Numbered from the stretch's first letter, positions 1 to 6,146 are shown. The stretch: DNA of 6,809 nucleotides from Piscirickettsiaceae bacterium (GCA_018646825.1 JABGUA010000234.1:1-6809); one strand, 5' to 3'. A program made the numbers and translations. The notes: generated from the sequence alone by a model not told the origin.

Positions 1-1
1 G

Positions 2-775
2 AAAGGCTTAATTGAAGATTTAGCGGTTGATTTAGCGGCCGTTGACGAGCAACTTGCTACCACACCGGTGTCAGATGCTGGGGCTTTATTACGCATACAA
101 TCATGGCAAACGACGCAAGCCAACACGAAGCCTTTGATTGAAACGGGTTCGATTGATTTGGTGGTGTCTAATTGCGTGCTTAATCTGGTGCAAGACAGCG
201 ATAAAACAAAGATGATTGATGAAATATTCCGGGTGACAAAATCGGGAGGGCGGGTGGCGATCTCAGATATTATCAGTGATGAACCTGTACCTGGTCATTT
301 GAAAGCCGATCCGACATTATGGAGTGGATGTGTTTCGGGTGCATTGCAAGAGCAGGAGATGCTAGATGCATTTGTTAATGCTGGCTTCGTTGCCGTTGCT
401 TATGATAAATGGGAGGCAGAGCCTTGGCAGGTGGTTGAAGGTATTGAGTTTCGTTCTGTGACGATTACCGCGATAAAGCCGATGGACGAGCCTTGCTTAG
501 ATGTTGGCCATGCTGTGATTTATCGTGGGCCTTATTCAGAAGTCTATGACGATGAAGGCCATGTTTATCCACGTGGTCACCGTATTGCGACTTGTGCTCG
601 CAGTTATGACTTATTAACCAATGGGGTTTATAAAGATGACTTTATTGGAATTGCCCCGGCAAGTTTAAAACCAGCGGTTAATTGGTGTGCACCAGCGGGT
701 ACGTTACGCCCTGCTTCGGAAAGCAAAGGCGCGACACATCAAGGTGGCAGTGCGTCTGATGGGGCGTGTTGTTAA
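2..775 (+). CDS. arsM: Arsenite S-adenosylmethionine methyltransferase (ArsM), 5'-truncated by the window edge
   Basis: Cytoplasmic enzyme expected to transfer methyl groups from S-adenosylmethionine to trivalent arsenic, giving methylated and dimethylated arsenicals, the precursors of arsenosugars. The frame is open to the left edge, so the SAM-binding N-terminal part and the first arsenic-binding cysteine are outside; the GTG at 68-70 is internal and not the start. Visible are the ArsM signature SNCVLNL (Cys codon 173-175), then SGGRVAISDI, then SGCVSGAL (Cys codon 329-331). These two cysteines match the arsenic-binding pair Cys174 and Cys224 described in the Cyanidioschyzon enzyme. A C-terminal ArsM-type domain follows (AVIYRGPYSEV, then RGHRIATCARSYDLL), and the protein ends in a Cys-Cys pair. 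About 45 residues between IEDL and the first Cys motif are longer than in short ArsM proteins. A good SD (AAGGG) for the next gene overlaps its stop, indicating an operon. Confidence 0.9.
   Translation, partial: KGLIEDLAVDLAAVDEQLATTPVSDAGALLRIQSWQTTQANTKPLIETGSIDLVVSNCVLNLVQDSDKTKMIDEIFRVTKSGGRVAISDIISDEPVPGHLKADPTLWSGCVSGALQEQEMLDAFVNAGFVAVAYDKWEAEPWQVVEGIEFRSVTITAIKPMDEPCLDVGHAVIYRGPYSEVYDDEGHVYPRGHRIATCARSYDLLTNGVYKDDFIGIAPASLKPAVNWCAPAGTLRPASESKGATHQGGSASDGACC
17..38 (+). repeat. Short in-frame tandem repeat inside arsM
   Basis: The 10-base word GATTTAGCGG occurs at 17-26 and again at 29-38, a 12-base period. It encodes a duplicated Asp-Leu-Ala (DLAVDLAAV). Because the period is a multiple of three, the reading frame is kept. 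It lies in the variable stretch before the first conserved Cys motif, so it probably has little effect on catalysis. Confidence 0.6.
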
Positions 776-784
776 GGGCTGCTG

Positions 785-1474
785 ATGTTAGTCAGTATTA
801 TTATTCCTTGTTTGAACGAGGCGAGTGGCATTCACTTTTTTTTGTCTCAGCTGCAGCGGTTTCGTTCTGATTGCGAGCTCATTTTGGTCGATGGGGGCAG
901 TAACGATAAAACCGTTCTGATTGCTGAACCTTTGGTCGATCACTGTATCCATTCTCATCCCGGACGAGCGATACAAATGAATGCCGGTGCTGATGTTGCT
1001 CAAGCGCCTGTTTTAATGTTTTTACATGCCGATACTTTTCTGCCGGAGGATGCTTTGAGCCAGATAGCATATGCTATCGATAGTGGGCATCAGTGGGGTC
1101 GTTTTGATGTACAATTGATGGGTGATCATATTTTATTGCCGATTATTTCGGCATTGATGAATTTCCGATCTGGTTTAACTCACATCGCGACCGGAGATCA
1201 AACTTTGTTTGTCGACAAAGCCCTATTTTATAAAGTGGGAAGGTTTCCAGAGATTAGTTTGATGGAAGATATTGCATTATCTAAAACTTTAAAAGGGACG
1301 GCGAAGCCTTACCGTATTAACAGTCGAGTAGAAACATCTGCAAGGCGATGGATGCAATTTGGTGTTATTAAAACGGTGTTATTGATGTGGTGGTGTCGGT
1401 TGCAGTATTTTTTTGGTATTGACCCAGCTTATCTGCAGCGCCTCTATCTTCGAGGTCAGTTTTGGATACGGTAA
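785..1474 (+). CDS. Family 2 glycosyltransferase, TIGR04283-type, arsenosugar biosynthesis-associated
   Basis: A 229-residue GT-A fold glycosyltransferase-like protein. It opens with the GT2 nucleotide-binding strand (SIIIPCLNE, residues 4-12) and LVDGGSNDKT (34-43). Next come the family-typical GRAIQMNAGA (60-69), the metal-binding FLHADT (79-84), GDQTLFV near residue 137, and LMEDIALSK near residue 160. This motif order is that of the TIGR04283 family, known to co-occur with ArsM and the radical-SAM protein ArsS and thought to act on the sugar part of arsenosugars; the exact donor and acceptor are unknown. A hydrophobic tail (VLLMWWCRLQYFF) suggests membrane association. The ATG start is supported by AAGGG at 774-778, six bases upstream and overlapping the arsM stop. 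Its 3' end overlaps the next gene by 13 bases. Family assignment is firm; the biochemical role is inferred from context. Confidence 0.87.
   Translation: MLVSIIIPCLNEASGIHFFLSQLQRFRSDCELILVDGGSNDKTVLIAEPLVDHCIHSHPGRAIQMNAGADVAQAPVLMFLHADTFLPEDALSQIAYAIDSGHQWGRFDVQLMGDHILLPIISALMNFRSGLTHIATGDQTLFVDKALFYKVGRFPEISLMEDIALSKTLKGTAKPYRINSRVETSARRWMQFGVIKTVLLMWWCRLQYFFGIDPAYLQRLYLRGQFWIR
1452..1464 (+). promoter_or_regulatory. Ribosome binding site that fixes a TTG start
   Basis: GAGGT at 1452-1456 is followed by a five-base spacer and TTG at 1462-1464. It lies inside the end of the upstream glycosyltransferase gene. The alternative ATG at 1498 would begin within the first membrane segment and has no comparable SD, so the TTG is preferred. 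Confidence 0.65.
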
Positions 1475-2241
1475 TACGTCTAGGTGTCTTTGTCGGAATG
1501 TTGCTTTTGATGATGGCATGGGAGGCTTATTCACCTCGTCGTCCATTGCGTTATTCACGTTGGCAACGCTGGCCTATCAATATTGGCTTATCAGCAATAA
1601 CCACTGTGTTGCTTCGCTTTAGTATTGGTGGTATCGCTTACTTTTCTGCGGTATTAGCGGCTGAAATGCAGTTCGGTTTATTGAATATTGTAATTTTACC
1701 TTTTGTTTTGTCAGTTGTGTTGGCTCTCGTTTTATTCGATTTAGCGGTTTATGGTCAACATTTGTTATTACATCGTTGGCCTTTGTTATGGCGTCTGCAT
1801 AAAGTACACCATACTGATTTGGATTTTGATGTAACGACGGCAGTGCGATTTCACCCAGTAGAAATTGTATTGTCTTTATTTTATAAAGTGTTTGTGATTA
1901 GCCTACTTGGTGCACCAGCGATAGCCGTCCTTATTTTTGAGTTGATTTTGAGTACCAGCGCTTTATTTAACCACAGTAATATTGCAATTCCGGTTGCATG
2001 GGATAGACGGCTAAGGTGGCTATTCGTGACGCCCGATATGCACCGAATTCATCATTCGACGGCACAGGGTGAAACGGACAGTAATTTTGGTTCTTCGATT
2101 AGTCTATGGGACCGCTTATTTAGTACTTATACGCCGGAACCGGCCTTGGGACAAACCGGTATGCATATTGGATTATCTCAATATCAGTATAGCCCGGCTG
2201 TTACCTTAAAAAAGCTGTTGCTAATGCCCTTTAGATCTTGA
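1462..2241 (+). CDS. Sterol desaturase / fatty acid hydroxylase family membrane di-iron protein
   Basis: A 259-residue integral membrane protein of the fatty-acid-hydroxylase superfamily, which uses a His-coordinated di-iron centre and O2 to hydroxylate or desaturate lipid-like substrates. The three histidine clusters are complete: HLLLH (100-104), HKVHH (113-117) and HRIHH (194-198). Additional family histidines occur in RFHPVE (about 129-134) and FNHSN (169-173), and the closing SNFGSSISLWDRLF motif is present. Hydrophobic segments lie at about 5-20, 43-66, 73-99 and 138-168. The start is TTG with a good SD; the gene overlaps the glycosyltransferase by 13 bases, and its TGA overlaps the next TTG start. 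Such overlaps imply co-translation with arsenosugar genes. The substrate cannot be read from sequence; a lipid or membrane-bound arsenic intermediate is an inference, and sterol or carotenoid modification is an alternative. Confidence 0.85.
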   Translation: MDTVIRLGVFVGMLLLMMAWEAYSPRRPLRYSRWQRWPINIGLSAITTVLLRFSIGGIAYFSAVLAAEMQFGLLNIVILPFVLSVVLALVLFDLAVYGQHLLLHRWPLLWRLHKVHHTDLDFDVTTAVRFHPVEIVLSLFYKVFVISLLGAPAIAVLIFELILSTSALFNHSNIAIPVAWDRRLRWLFVTPDMHRIHHSTAQGETDSNFGSSISLWDRLFSTYTPEPALGQTGMHIGLSQYQYSPAVTLKKLLLMPFRS

Positions 2242-2864
2242 CCGTGAGCTATCGATATCCTGATGCTTGTATCCTGGTGTTTTGCAAAGCACCTATCATC
2301 GGCCAAGTTAAAACTAGGTTAATGCCTTCGATGTCAGCCGAGGAGGCCACTGCAGCGCATATTGTATTAACTAAGCATGTACTCAGTTGGTTATCGACTT
2401 CTAAAATTTGTTCTATTCATTTGTGGTGTAGTCCAGACACAGAGCATATTTTTTTTCAACAATGTGCCGATGATTATCATGTTTCTTTGTTTACACAGTC
2501 TGAAGGTGATCTCGGCGCTAAGATGGATCAGGCTATTCAAGCTAGCTTAAAAAAGTATAAACGGGTTCTACTGCTCGGCTGCGATAGCCCTTCCTTATCT
2601 GAGCCTGATCTAGAACAAGCTTTGTCGAATTTAAGTGCTGGTCGAGATGTCGTTTTGGCACCGGCTGAAGACGGTGGCTATGTGATGATCGGTTGCCAAT
2701 TCCCACAAACTGCTTTGTTTACAGATATGCCTTGGGGAACAGAACAGGTCTTTCAATTAACGGTTGATCGATTGAATCGTACGGGACAGACTTTTTCTAC
2801 CACGCCCCTGCAATGGGATGTCGATAGGTTTGAAGATTGGCAGCGTTATTGTCAGCTAAAATAA
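2238..2864 (+). CDS. DUF2064 / TIGR04282-type transferase, arsenosugar biosynthesis-associated
   Basis: A 208-residue nucleotidyl/glycosyl-transferase-like protein with a compact GT-A (CofC-like) fold. Motifs in order are FCKAPIIGQVKTRL (15-28), QSEGDLGAKM (about 87-96), GCDSPSL (114-120), PAEDGGYVMIG (142-152) and MPWGTEQVF (164-172); these match TIGR04282, a family found beside ArsM/ArsS and TIGR04283. The likely role is activation or transfer of the sugar moiety of an arsenosugar; the reaction is not established. The TTG at 2238 overlaps the upstream TGA (TTGA at 2238-2241), so re-initiation by terminating ribosomes is plausible. A GTG at 2244 is an alternative start two codons later. No clear SD precedes either, so the exact start is uncertain, while the family assignment is secure. 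Confidence 0.87.
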   Translation: MTVSYRYPDACILVFCKAPIIGQVKTRLMPSMSAEEATAAHIVLTKHVLSWLSTSKICSIHLWCSPDTEHIFFQQCADDYHVSLFTQSEGDLGAKMDQAIQASLKKYKRVLLLGCDSPSLSEPDLEQALSNLSAGRDVVLAPAEDGGYVMIGCQFPQTALFTDMPWGTEQVFQLTVDRLNRTGQTFSTTPLQWDVDRFEDWQRYCQLK

Positions 2865-2903
2865 CGTAGAATGTGGGTTAGATGCTGAAATTAGAATGAG
2901 ATT

Positions 2904-3419
2904 ATGACTGAATTTTATGATGAAGATATGTTTGAAGATGAGAAAAGCAAGTCACAAGTAAAGCGTGAGTTGCTCGAATTAAAGGCGTTGGGAAAAACAC
3001 TCATCGCTTTACCACTTAAAGATTTGAATAAACTTGATTTACCTGAGCGAGTATACGATGCAGTTGTGAAGGCACAATCGATGAGTCATGGTGCTTTGAA
3101 GCGTGAAATGGGCTTTATTGCTCGATTAATAGATGATGAAGACCACGAACAGATTGTTGTCAACGTGGCTAAGATAAAACAAGTCCATCAAGGTGAAATG
3201 AAGCAATTTCATCAACTAGAGCAATGGCGAGATGATTTATTAGCGGGCGATGCTAACATTGTTACATTTTTACATCAGCAGTTTGATGACTTTGATGGCC
3301 AGTATGTACGACAGCTGGTGAGAAATGCGACTAAAGAAGTACAGTTAAACAAAAGCCCAAAATCGGCTCGTCTGTTATTCAAATATTTGCAGACGTGTCA
3401 AAGCGAAGCGGGGCAATAG
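2904..3419 (+). CDS. darP: Ribosome maturation factor DarP (YjgA, DUF615)
   Basis: A 171-residue cytoplasmic protein of the YjgA/DarP family, which binds late precursors of the large ribosomal subunit and aids their maturation; E. coli YjgA is 183 residues. Evidence is the acidic N-terminus, then SQVKRELLELKALGKTLIAL, LPERVYDAVVKAQSM, KREMGFIARLID and the diagnostic C-terminal segment RQLVRNATKEVQLNKSPKSA followed by RLLFKYLQ. The highly charged helical composition fits the family. The start ATG has only a weak SD. It lies 39 bases after the DUF2064 gene on the same strand with no visible terminator between, so it may be partly co-transcribed, although its function has no link to arsenic. Its TAG stop is one base from the stop of the convergent histidine kinase gene. 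Confidence 0.93.
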   Translation: MTEFYDEDMFEDEKSKSQVKRELLELKALGKTLIALPLKDLNKLDLPERVYDAVVKAQSMSHGALKREMGFIARLIDDEDHEQIVVNVAKIKQVHQGEMKQFHQLEQWRDDLLAGDANIVTFLHQQFDDFDGQYVRQLVRNATKEVQLNKSPKSARLLFKYLQTCQSEAGQ

Positions 3420-3420
3420 T

Positions 3421-4767
3421 TTAGCGTTTAGGCAGGGTAATAACAAAGCAGGCACCGCCAAGCTGTGTATTCCCTAGACTGATTCGTCCTTGATAGGCAT
3501 CCACTATATCACTAGCTATCGCTAGTCCTAAGCCTTGTCCTTCGGTTTGGGTATCCATTCTTTTGCCGCGTTTTAGAATATCGATTTGTGCGGTTTTAGG
3601 TATGCCTGCGCCATCATTATCTATATAAAAAGTGATTTGTTCTTCATCGGCTATGATGTTGATAGATACGCGGCTTGTGCAATATTTATAGGCATTTTCT
3701 AAAATATTACCGAAGAGTTCATACATATCACCTTCATCAGCACTTAGAGTGAGTGCTGAGTCAAACTCAGAATGATATTGCACCTTTTTATCCTGATAGA
3801 CTTTGTCTAAAGAGGAGGTGATTTTATTAATGAGACTACTTATACTTACAGGGGCTTGGAGTGTACTTCTTCCTTCTGTTCCAGCACGGTGGAGCTGGTA
3901 ATCGATAGATTTAATAATTTGTTCTAGTTGAATATCGCTTTCACGTTTGCGTGTCACTACGCCCCGGTTTGGCTTAAGTTCATTTTGCAATACGGCTAAA
4001 GGGGTTTTGATGCTGTGGGCAAGGTCGGCGAGGGCATTTTTATATCGCTGACGGCGAGTTTGCTCTTGATCAAGTAGGGTATTGATATTACGAGTGAGTC
4101 GGTTTAATTCCGTTGGATAATTTTGAGACAAACGGTTCTCAGCACCATCTTCTATTGCTTGGAGATCTTCTGCGACGTCTGAAAGTGGTCTTAAGCTCCA
4201 GCGTAAAATAAGAATTTGGATGAGTAAAAGGCCTAAGCCTGTGCCACCTAGCCAGTACCAGAGGTTGAGGCGGAACTCATCTTTGGCTTGTTGACTGGCT
4301 TTTAGGTCTTGAGAGACATGAATGGTGAAATCATATTCTTGCTTCGCCATGTTTTCCCATATGACACTATAAGCGAGGTTCAATAGTTTATCTGAGCCCG
4401 ATTCAATGATCGAAATGTGCTCTTGTTGATGTCTTTCGATACTGGGTAAGTTAAATGTTCTACCAAGTAATGAACCTGATTGCCAAATGGTATCACTGCT
4501 TTGATTAATGATTTGTGCATAGAGGCCAGAGTTTGGTGTACTGAATGCAGGTTCTGCTAGGCTGTTAGGCATGATAATTGTGCCTGACTCTGTAAACTCG
4601 GCAGCTGTTAAGAGCATATAGATATGATTTTTTAGCTGCTTATGTTGCGTGACATCATAGCTAGCCCTGAACGCATTATTAAGACTAAAGGCAGTGAATC
4701 CCAAAAAAATGGTAAGCACAATACTGACTGAGAATAACAGTCGTTTGCTAAGAGATAGTGCTTTCAC
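3421..4767 (-). CDS. PhoQ-like sensor histidine kinase
   Basis: Inner-membrane sensor kinase of a two-component system, partner of the adjacent PhoP-like regulator. The frame is open from a GTG at 4795-4797 (458 residues). I prefer the GTG at 4765-4767 (448 residues, starting MKALSLSKRLLFSV) because the earlier GTG lies inside codons for the conserved end of the response regulator. In 458-residue numbering: transmembrane 20-39, periplasmic sensor about 40-178, transmembrane about 179-199, HAMP-like linker to about 250, H-box LAHSIKTPLAVL with His261, N-box NILENAYKYC (Asn364, Asn368), G1 DNDGAGIP (393-400) and G2 GQGLGLA (420-426). HSIKTPLAVL and the QLHRAG region closely resemble E. coli PhoQ. 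The ligand is unknown; Mg2+, cationic peptides or periplasmic redox state are possibilities. Neither GTG has a well-spaced SD, which fits translational coupling to the regulator. No lesion was seen in this gene. Confidence 0.88.
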   Translation of the reverse strand: MKALSLSKRLLFSVSIVLTIFLGFTAFSLNNAFRASYDVTQHKQLKNHIYMLLTAAEFTESGTIIMPNSLAEPAFSTPNSGLYAQIINQSSDTIWQSGSLLGRTFNLPSIERHQQEHISIIESGSDKLLNLAYSVIWENMAKQEYDFTIHVSQDLKASQQAKDEFRLNLWYWLGGTGLGLLLIQILILRWSLRPLSDVAEDLQAIEDGAENRLSQNYPTELNRLTRNINTLLDQEQTRRQRYKNALADLAHSIKTPLAVLQNELKPNRGVVTRKRESDIQLEQIIKSIDYQLHRAGTEGRSTLQAPVSISSLINKITSSLDKVYQDKKVQYHSEFDSALTLSADEGDMYELFGNILENAYKYCTSRVSINIIADEEQITFYIDNDGAGIPKTAQIDILKRGKRMDTQTEGQGLGLAIASDIVDAYQGRISLGNTQLGGACFVITLPKR

Positions 4768-4825
4768 TGTGCCGCGGTAGATTGAGCCTGTAACCACGGC
4801 CTCGAAGCGTCTCGATGGGGTTTAA
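4748..4825 (-). pseudogene. Orphaned C-terminal wing of the response regulator, downstream of the in-frame TAA
   Basis: Immediately after the TAA at 4826-4828, the same minus-strand frame encodes 25 residues before TAG at 4748-4750. They begin LNPIETLRGRGYRLNLPR. This is the canonical last beta-hairpin (wing) of OmpR/PhoP regulators, whose proteins usually end in a KLDPD...xPIxTxRGxGYRL pattern. The segment therefore belongs to the upstream regulator, and the full protein would be 231 codons with the TAA counted as one residue. Single-base ancestors of the TAA could be CAA, TCA, TTA, GAA or AAA. The restored gene would overlap the kinase start (GTG at 4765-4767) by 20 bases, a common arrangement for such pairs. 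Confidence 0.85.
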
Positions 4826-5443
4826 TTACTTGTCAGGATCTAGTTTTGTTCTTAACCTTTTTACAAAGACTTCGATGACGTTACTATCCCGATCATGGTC
4901 TTGCTCATAAATATGGTCGGCGAGTGTGGTTTTGGATACGACCTCGCCAGCATGAAGCATAAGGTAGTGGAGGAGTCTATATTCATAAGCCGTTAAGTCT
5001 ACTTCGATATCACCATTCATGGTGATCTGGCTGGAAGGATTCAATGTAATGCTACCGCAACTTAGGATTGGGTTTGACCAGCCAGAAGCACGGCGTGCTA
5101 AAGCATGTATACGGGCAGAGAGCTCTTCAAAATGGAACGGTTTGACGAGATAGTCGTCAGCACCTGCATCAAGGCCTTCAACTTTATCTTGCCAGCGGCC
5201 ACGTGCTGTTAAAACGAGGATAGGGAAGGTAATGTCATTGGCTCGAAGTTGTTTGATAACATCAATGCCTGGCATAAGAGGGAGGCCTAAATCAATGACG
5301 GCAATGTCATAGGGGTATTCAAGCCCGAGATAAAGTCCTTCCTTGCCATCGGCTGCTGTATCGATGGTGAGGTTTTGCTTTTGCAGGGCTAACTTTGTTT
5401 GCTCACGCAGTTGGGCGTCGTCTTCAATCAATAAAATACGCAT
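4826..5443 (-). CDS. PhoP-like response regulator, truncated by an in-frame TAA
   Basis: OmpR/PhoP-type DNA-binding response regulator, expected to be phosphorylated by the neighbouring kinase. The receiver domain (1-115) has the acidic pair Asp8/Asp9, phosphoacceptor Asp51 in VIDLGLP, Thr79 in LVLTARG and Lys101 in VKPFHFEE. The winged-helix domain begins near 128 and includes LTAYEYRLLHYLM and the recognition-helix region SNVIEVFVKRLRTKLDPD. The frame stops at TAA (4826-4828) after 205 residues, about 20-25 short of the family norm. The missing C-terminal wing is encoded in the same frame directly after the TAA (separate entry). Without it, DNA binding is expected to be weak or lost. The start is ATG, eight bases after the PepSY gene, with a weak SD. 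Whether the product is inactive, read through, or intact apart from a sequence error cannot be settled here. Confidence 0.9.
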   Translation of the reverse strand: MRILLIEDDAQLREQTKLALQKQNLTIDTAADGKEGLYLGLEYPYDIAVIDLGLPLMPGIDVIKQLRANDITFPILVLTARGRWQDKVEGLDAGADDYLVKPFHFEELSARIHALARRASGWSNPILSCGSITLNPSSQITMNGDIEVDLTAYEYRLLHYLMLHAGEVVSKTTLADHIYEQDHDRDSNVIEVFVKRLRTKLDPDK

Positions 5444-5451
5444 AGTCTACT

Positions 5452-5718
5452 TTATTGGACTTCAAGTCCTGTCTCAGCATCCATTTGATAGACTTTGATT
5501 TTACCATCGTCATGAAGCACTTTTACTTTAAAAAGGAGTTTAGTACCTTCTTGTTTTTCATCGACAGATAAAATTTTTCCGCCTGACTGCGTCTGCACAT
5601 GTTCTGCAGCAGACTCTTTTGTTAGAGGTAATGCGACACCCGACACTGAATCTCCGGCATATGCTAGACCACCAATGGCTATGGCAAGTCCGAAGATAAA
5701 GAGGCGGAATTGTTTCAT
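5452..5718 (-). CDS. Exported PepSY-domain protein
   Basis: An 88-residue small protein with a clear signal peptide (hydrophobic core about residues 6-20, probable cleavage after AYA at 19-21), so it should act in the periplasm. The mature part is one PepSY-like domain: LTKESAAEHVQTQSGGKIL, then KLLFKVKVLHDDGKIKVYQMDAETGLEV. PepSY domains are thought to bind or inhibit proteins in the periplasm and often accompany two-component systems. The ATG is two bases after the cytochrome stop. Its SD (AGGA, eight bases upstream) lies within the cytochrome's last codons, so the two are translationally linked. The response regulator starts eight bases downstream. It may tune the kinase's sensor domain or be a target of the system; this is inference from gene order only. 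Confidence 0.85.
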   Translation of the reverse strand: MKQFRLFIFGLAIAIGGLAYAGDSVSGVALPLTKESAAEHVQTQSGGKILSVDEKQEGTKLLFKVKVLHDDGKIKVYQMDAETGLEVQ

Positions 5719-5720
5719 TA

Positions 5721-6146
5721 TTATTTTCCTAACCGTGGTCTAACCGTACCGATAGCACCGTCTGCTCTGGCTTTTAAATAGCTATAGATATTATCAATAT
5801 TTTTCATTACAGTTGGGTTACGTTTCCATGCTGGCATGCGGCCGCTTTTAGTTGCTTTTTTTGCTGGGTTAACTTTACCTGATGTTACGGTGTCTGTGTA
5901 TTCTTGGAGAGAAAGCGTGGCTAGGCTTTCAGCAAGATTAGGTGCTTTTGGACCACCTTGGCCAAAAGTACCATGACAGCGGGCACACCATTGACGGTAG
6001 ACTTTATAGCCTTGGTAACTGTTTGAATCTAATGCTTTACCATCGGTTACTGTATAAGGCGTATCAGCATAACTCGGCATCGCGTATGCGAAAAAGGATG
6101 CTAAGCTGATTGCGATTAAACGCAATATTTTTTTCTGGTTTTGCAT
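5721..6146 (-). CDS. Periplasmic monoheme cytochrome c, methanol-metabolism-related type
   Basis: A 141-residue electron carrier exported to the periplasm. The signal peptide covers residues 1-27, with probable cleavage at SYA/DT. The single haem site is WCARCHG (Cys54, Cys57, His58), and the likely axial methionine is Met104 in GRMPAW. The C-terminal IDNIYSYLKARADGAIGTVRP closely resembles the end of small cytochromes annotated as methanol-metabolism-related (TIGR03874, from memory), which may pass electrons from PQQ alcohol dehydrogenases. No dehydrogenase gene is in the window, so the partner is unknown. The ATG has a good SD (GGAG, eight bases upstream). It is the first gene of a four-gene operon with the PepSY protein and the two-component pair. 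A general class I cytochrome c role is certain; the methylotrophic link is moderate. Confidence 0.88.
   Translation of the reverse strand: MQNQKKILRLIAISLASFFAYAMPSYADTPYTVTDGKALDSNSYQGYKVYRQWCARCHGTFGQGGPKAPNLAESLATLSLQEYTDTVTSGKVNPAKKATKSGRMPAWKRNPTVMKNIDNIYSYLKARADGAIGTVRPRLGK

Noticed and set aside
68..775. GTG at 68 as the start of the methyltransferase
   Set aside because: The frame is open to the left edge and already encodes ArsM-like sequence (KGLIEDLAVDLAAV) before it; the protein would lack its SAM-binding region.
788..1070. Two minus-strand open frames within the glycosyltransferase gene
   Set aside because: Both are antisense to conserved GT2 motifs, show no recognisable domain, and lack context.
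1413..1622. 69-codon plus-strand frame overlapping the glycosyltransferase and hydroxylase genes
   Set aside because: It is an out-of-frame shadow crossing the junction of two well-supported genes.
4798..4825. A 28-base intergenic gap between regulator and kinase
   Set aside because: It encodes the conserved regulator C-terminus in frame after the TAA, so it is coding remnant and not a true spacer.
4826..4828. Alternative genetic code with TAA as a sense codon
   Set aside because: TAA ends several other intact genes in the window (775, 1474, 2864 and the cytochrome, PepSY and kinase genes).
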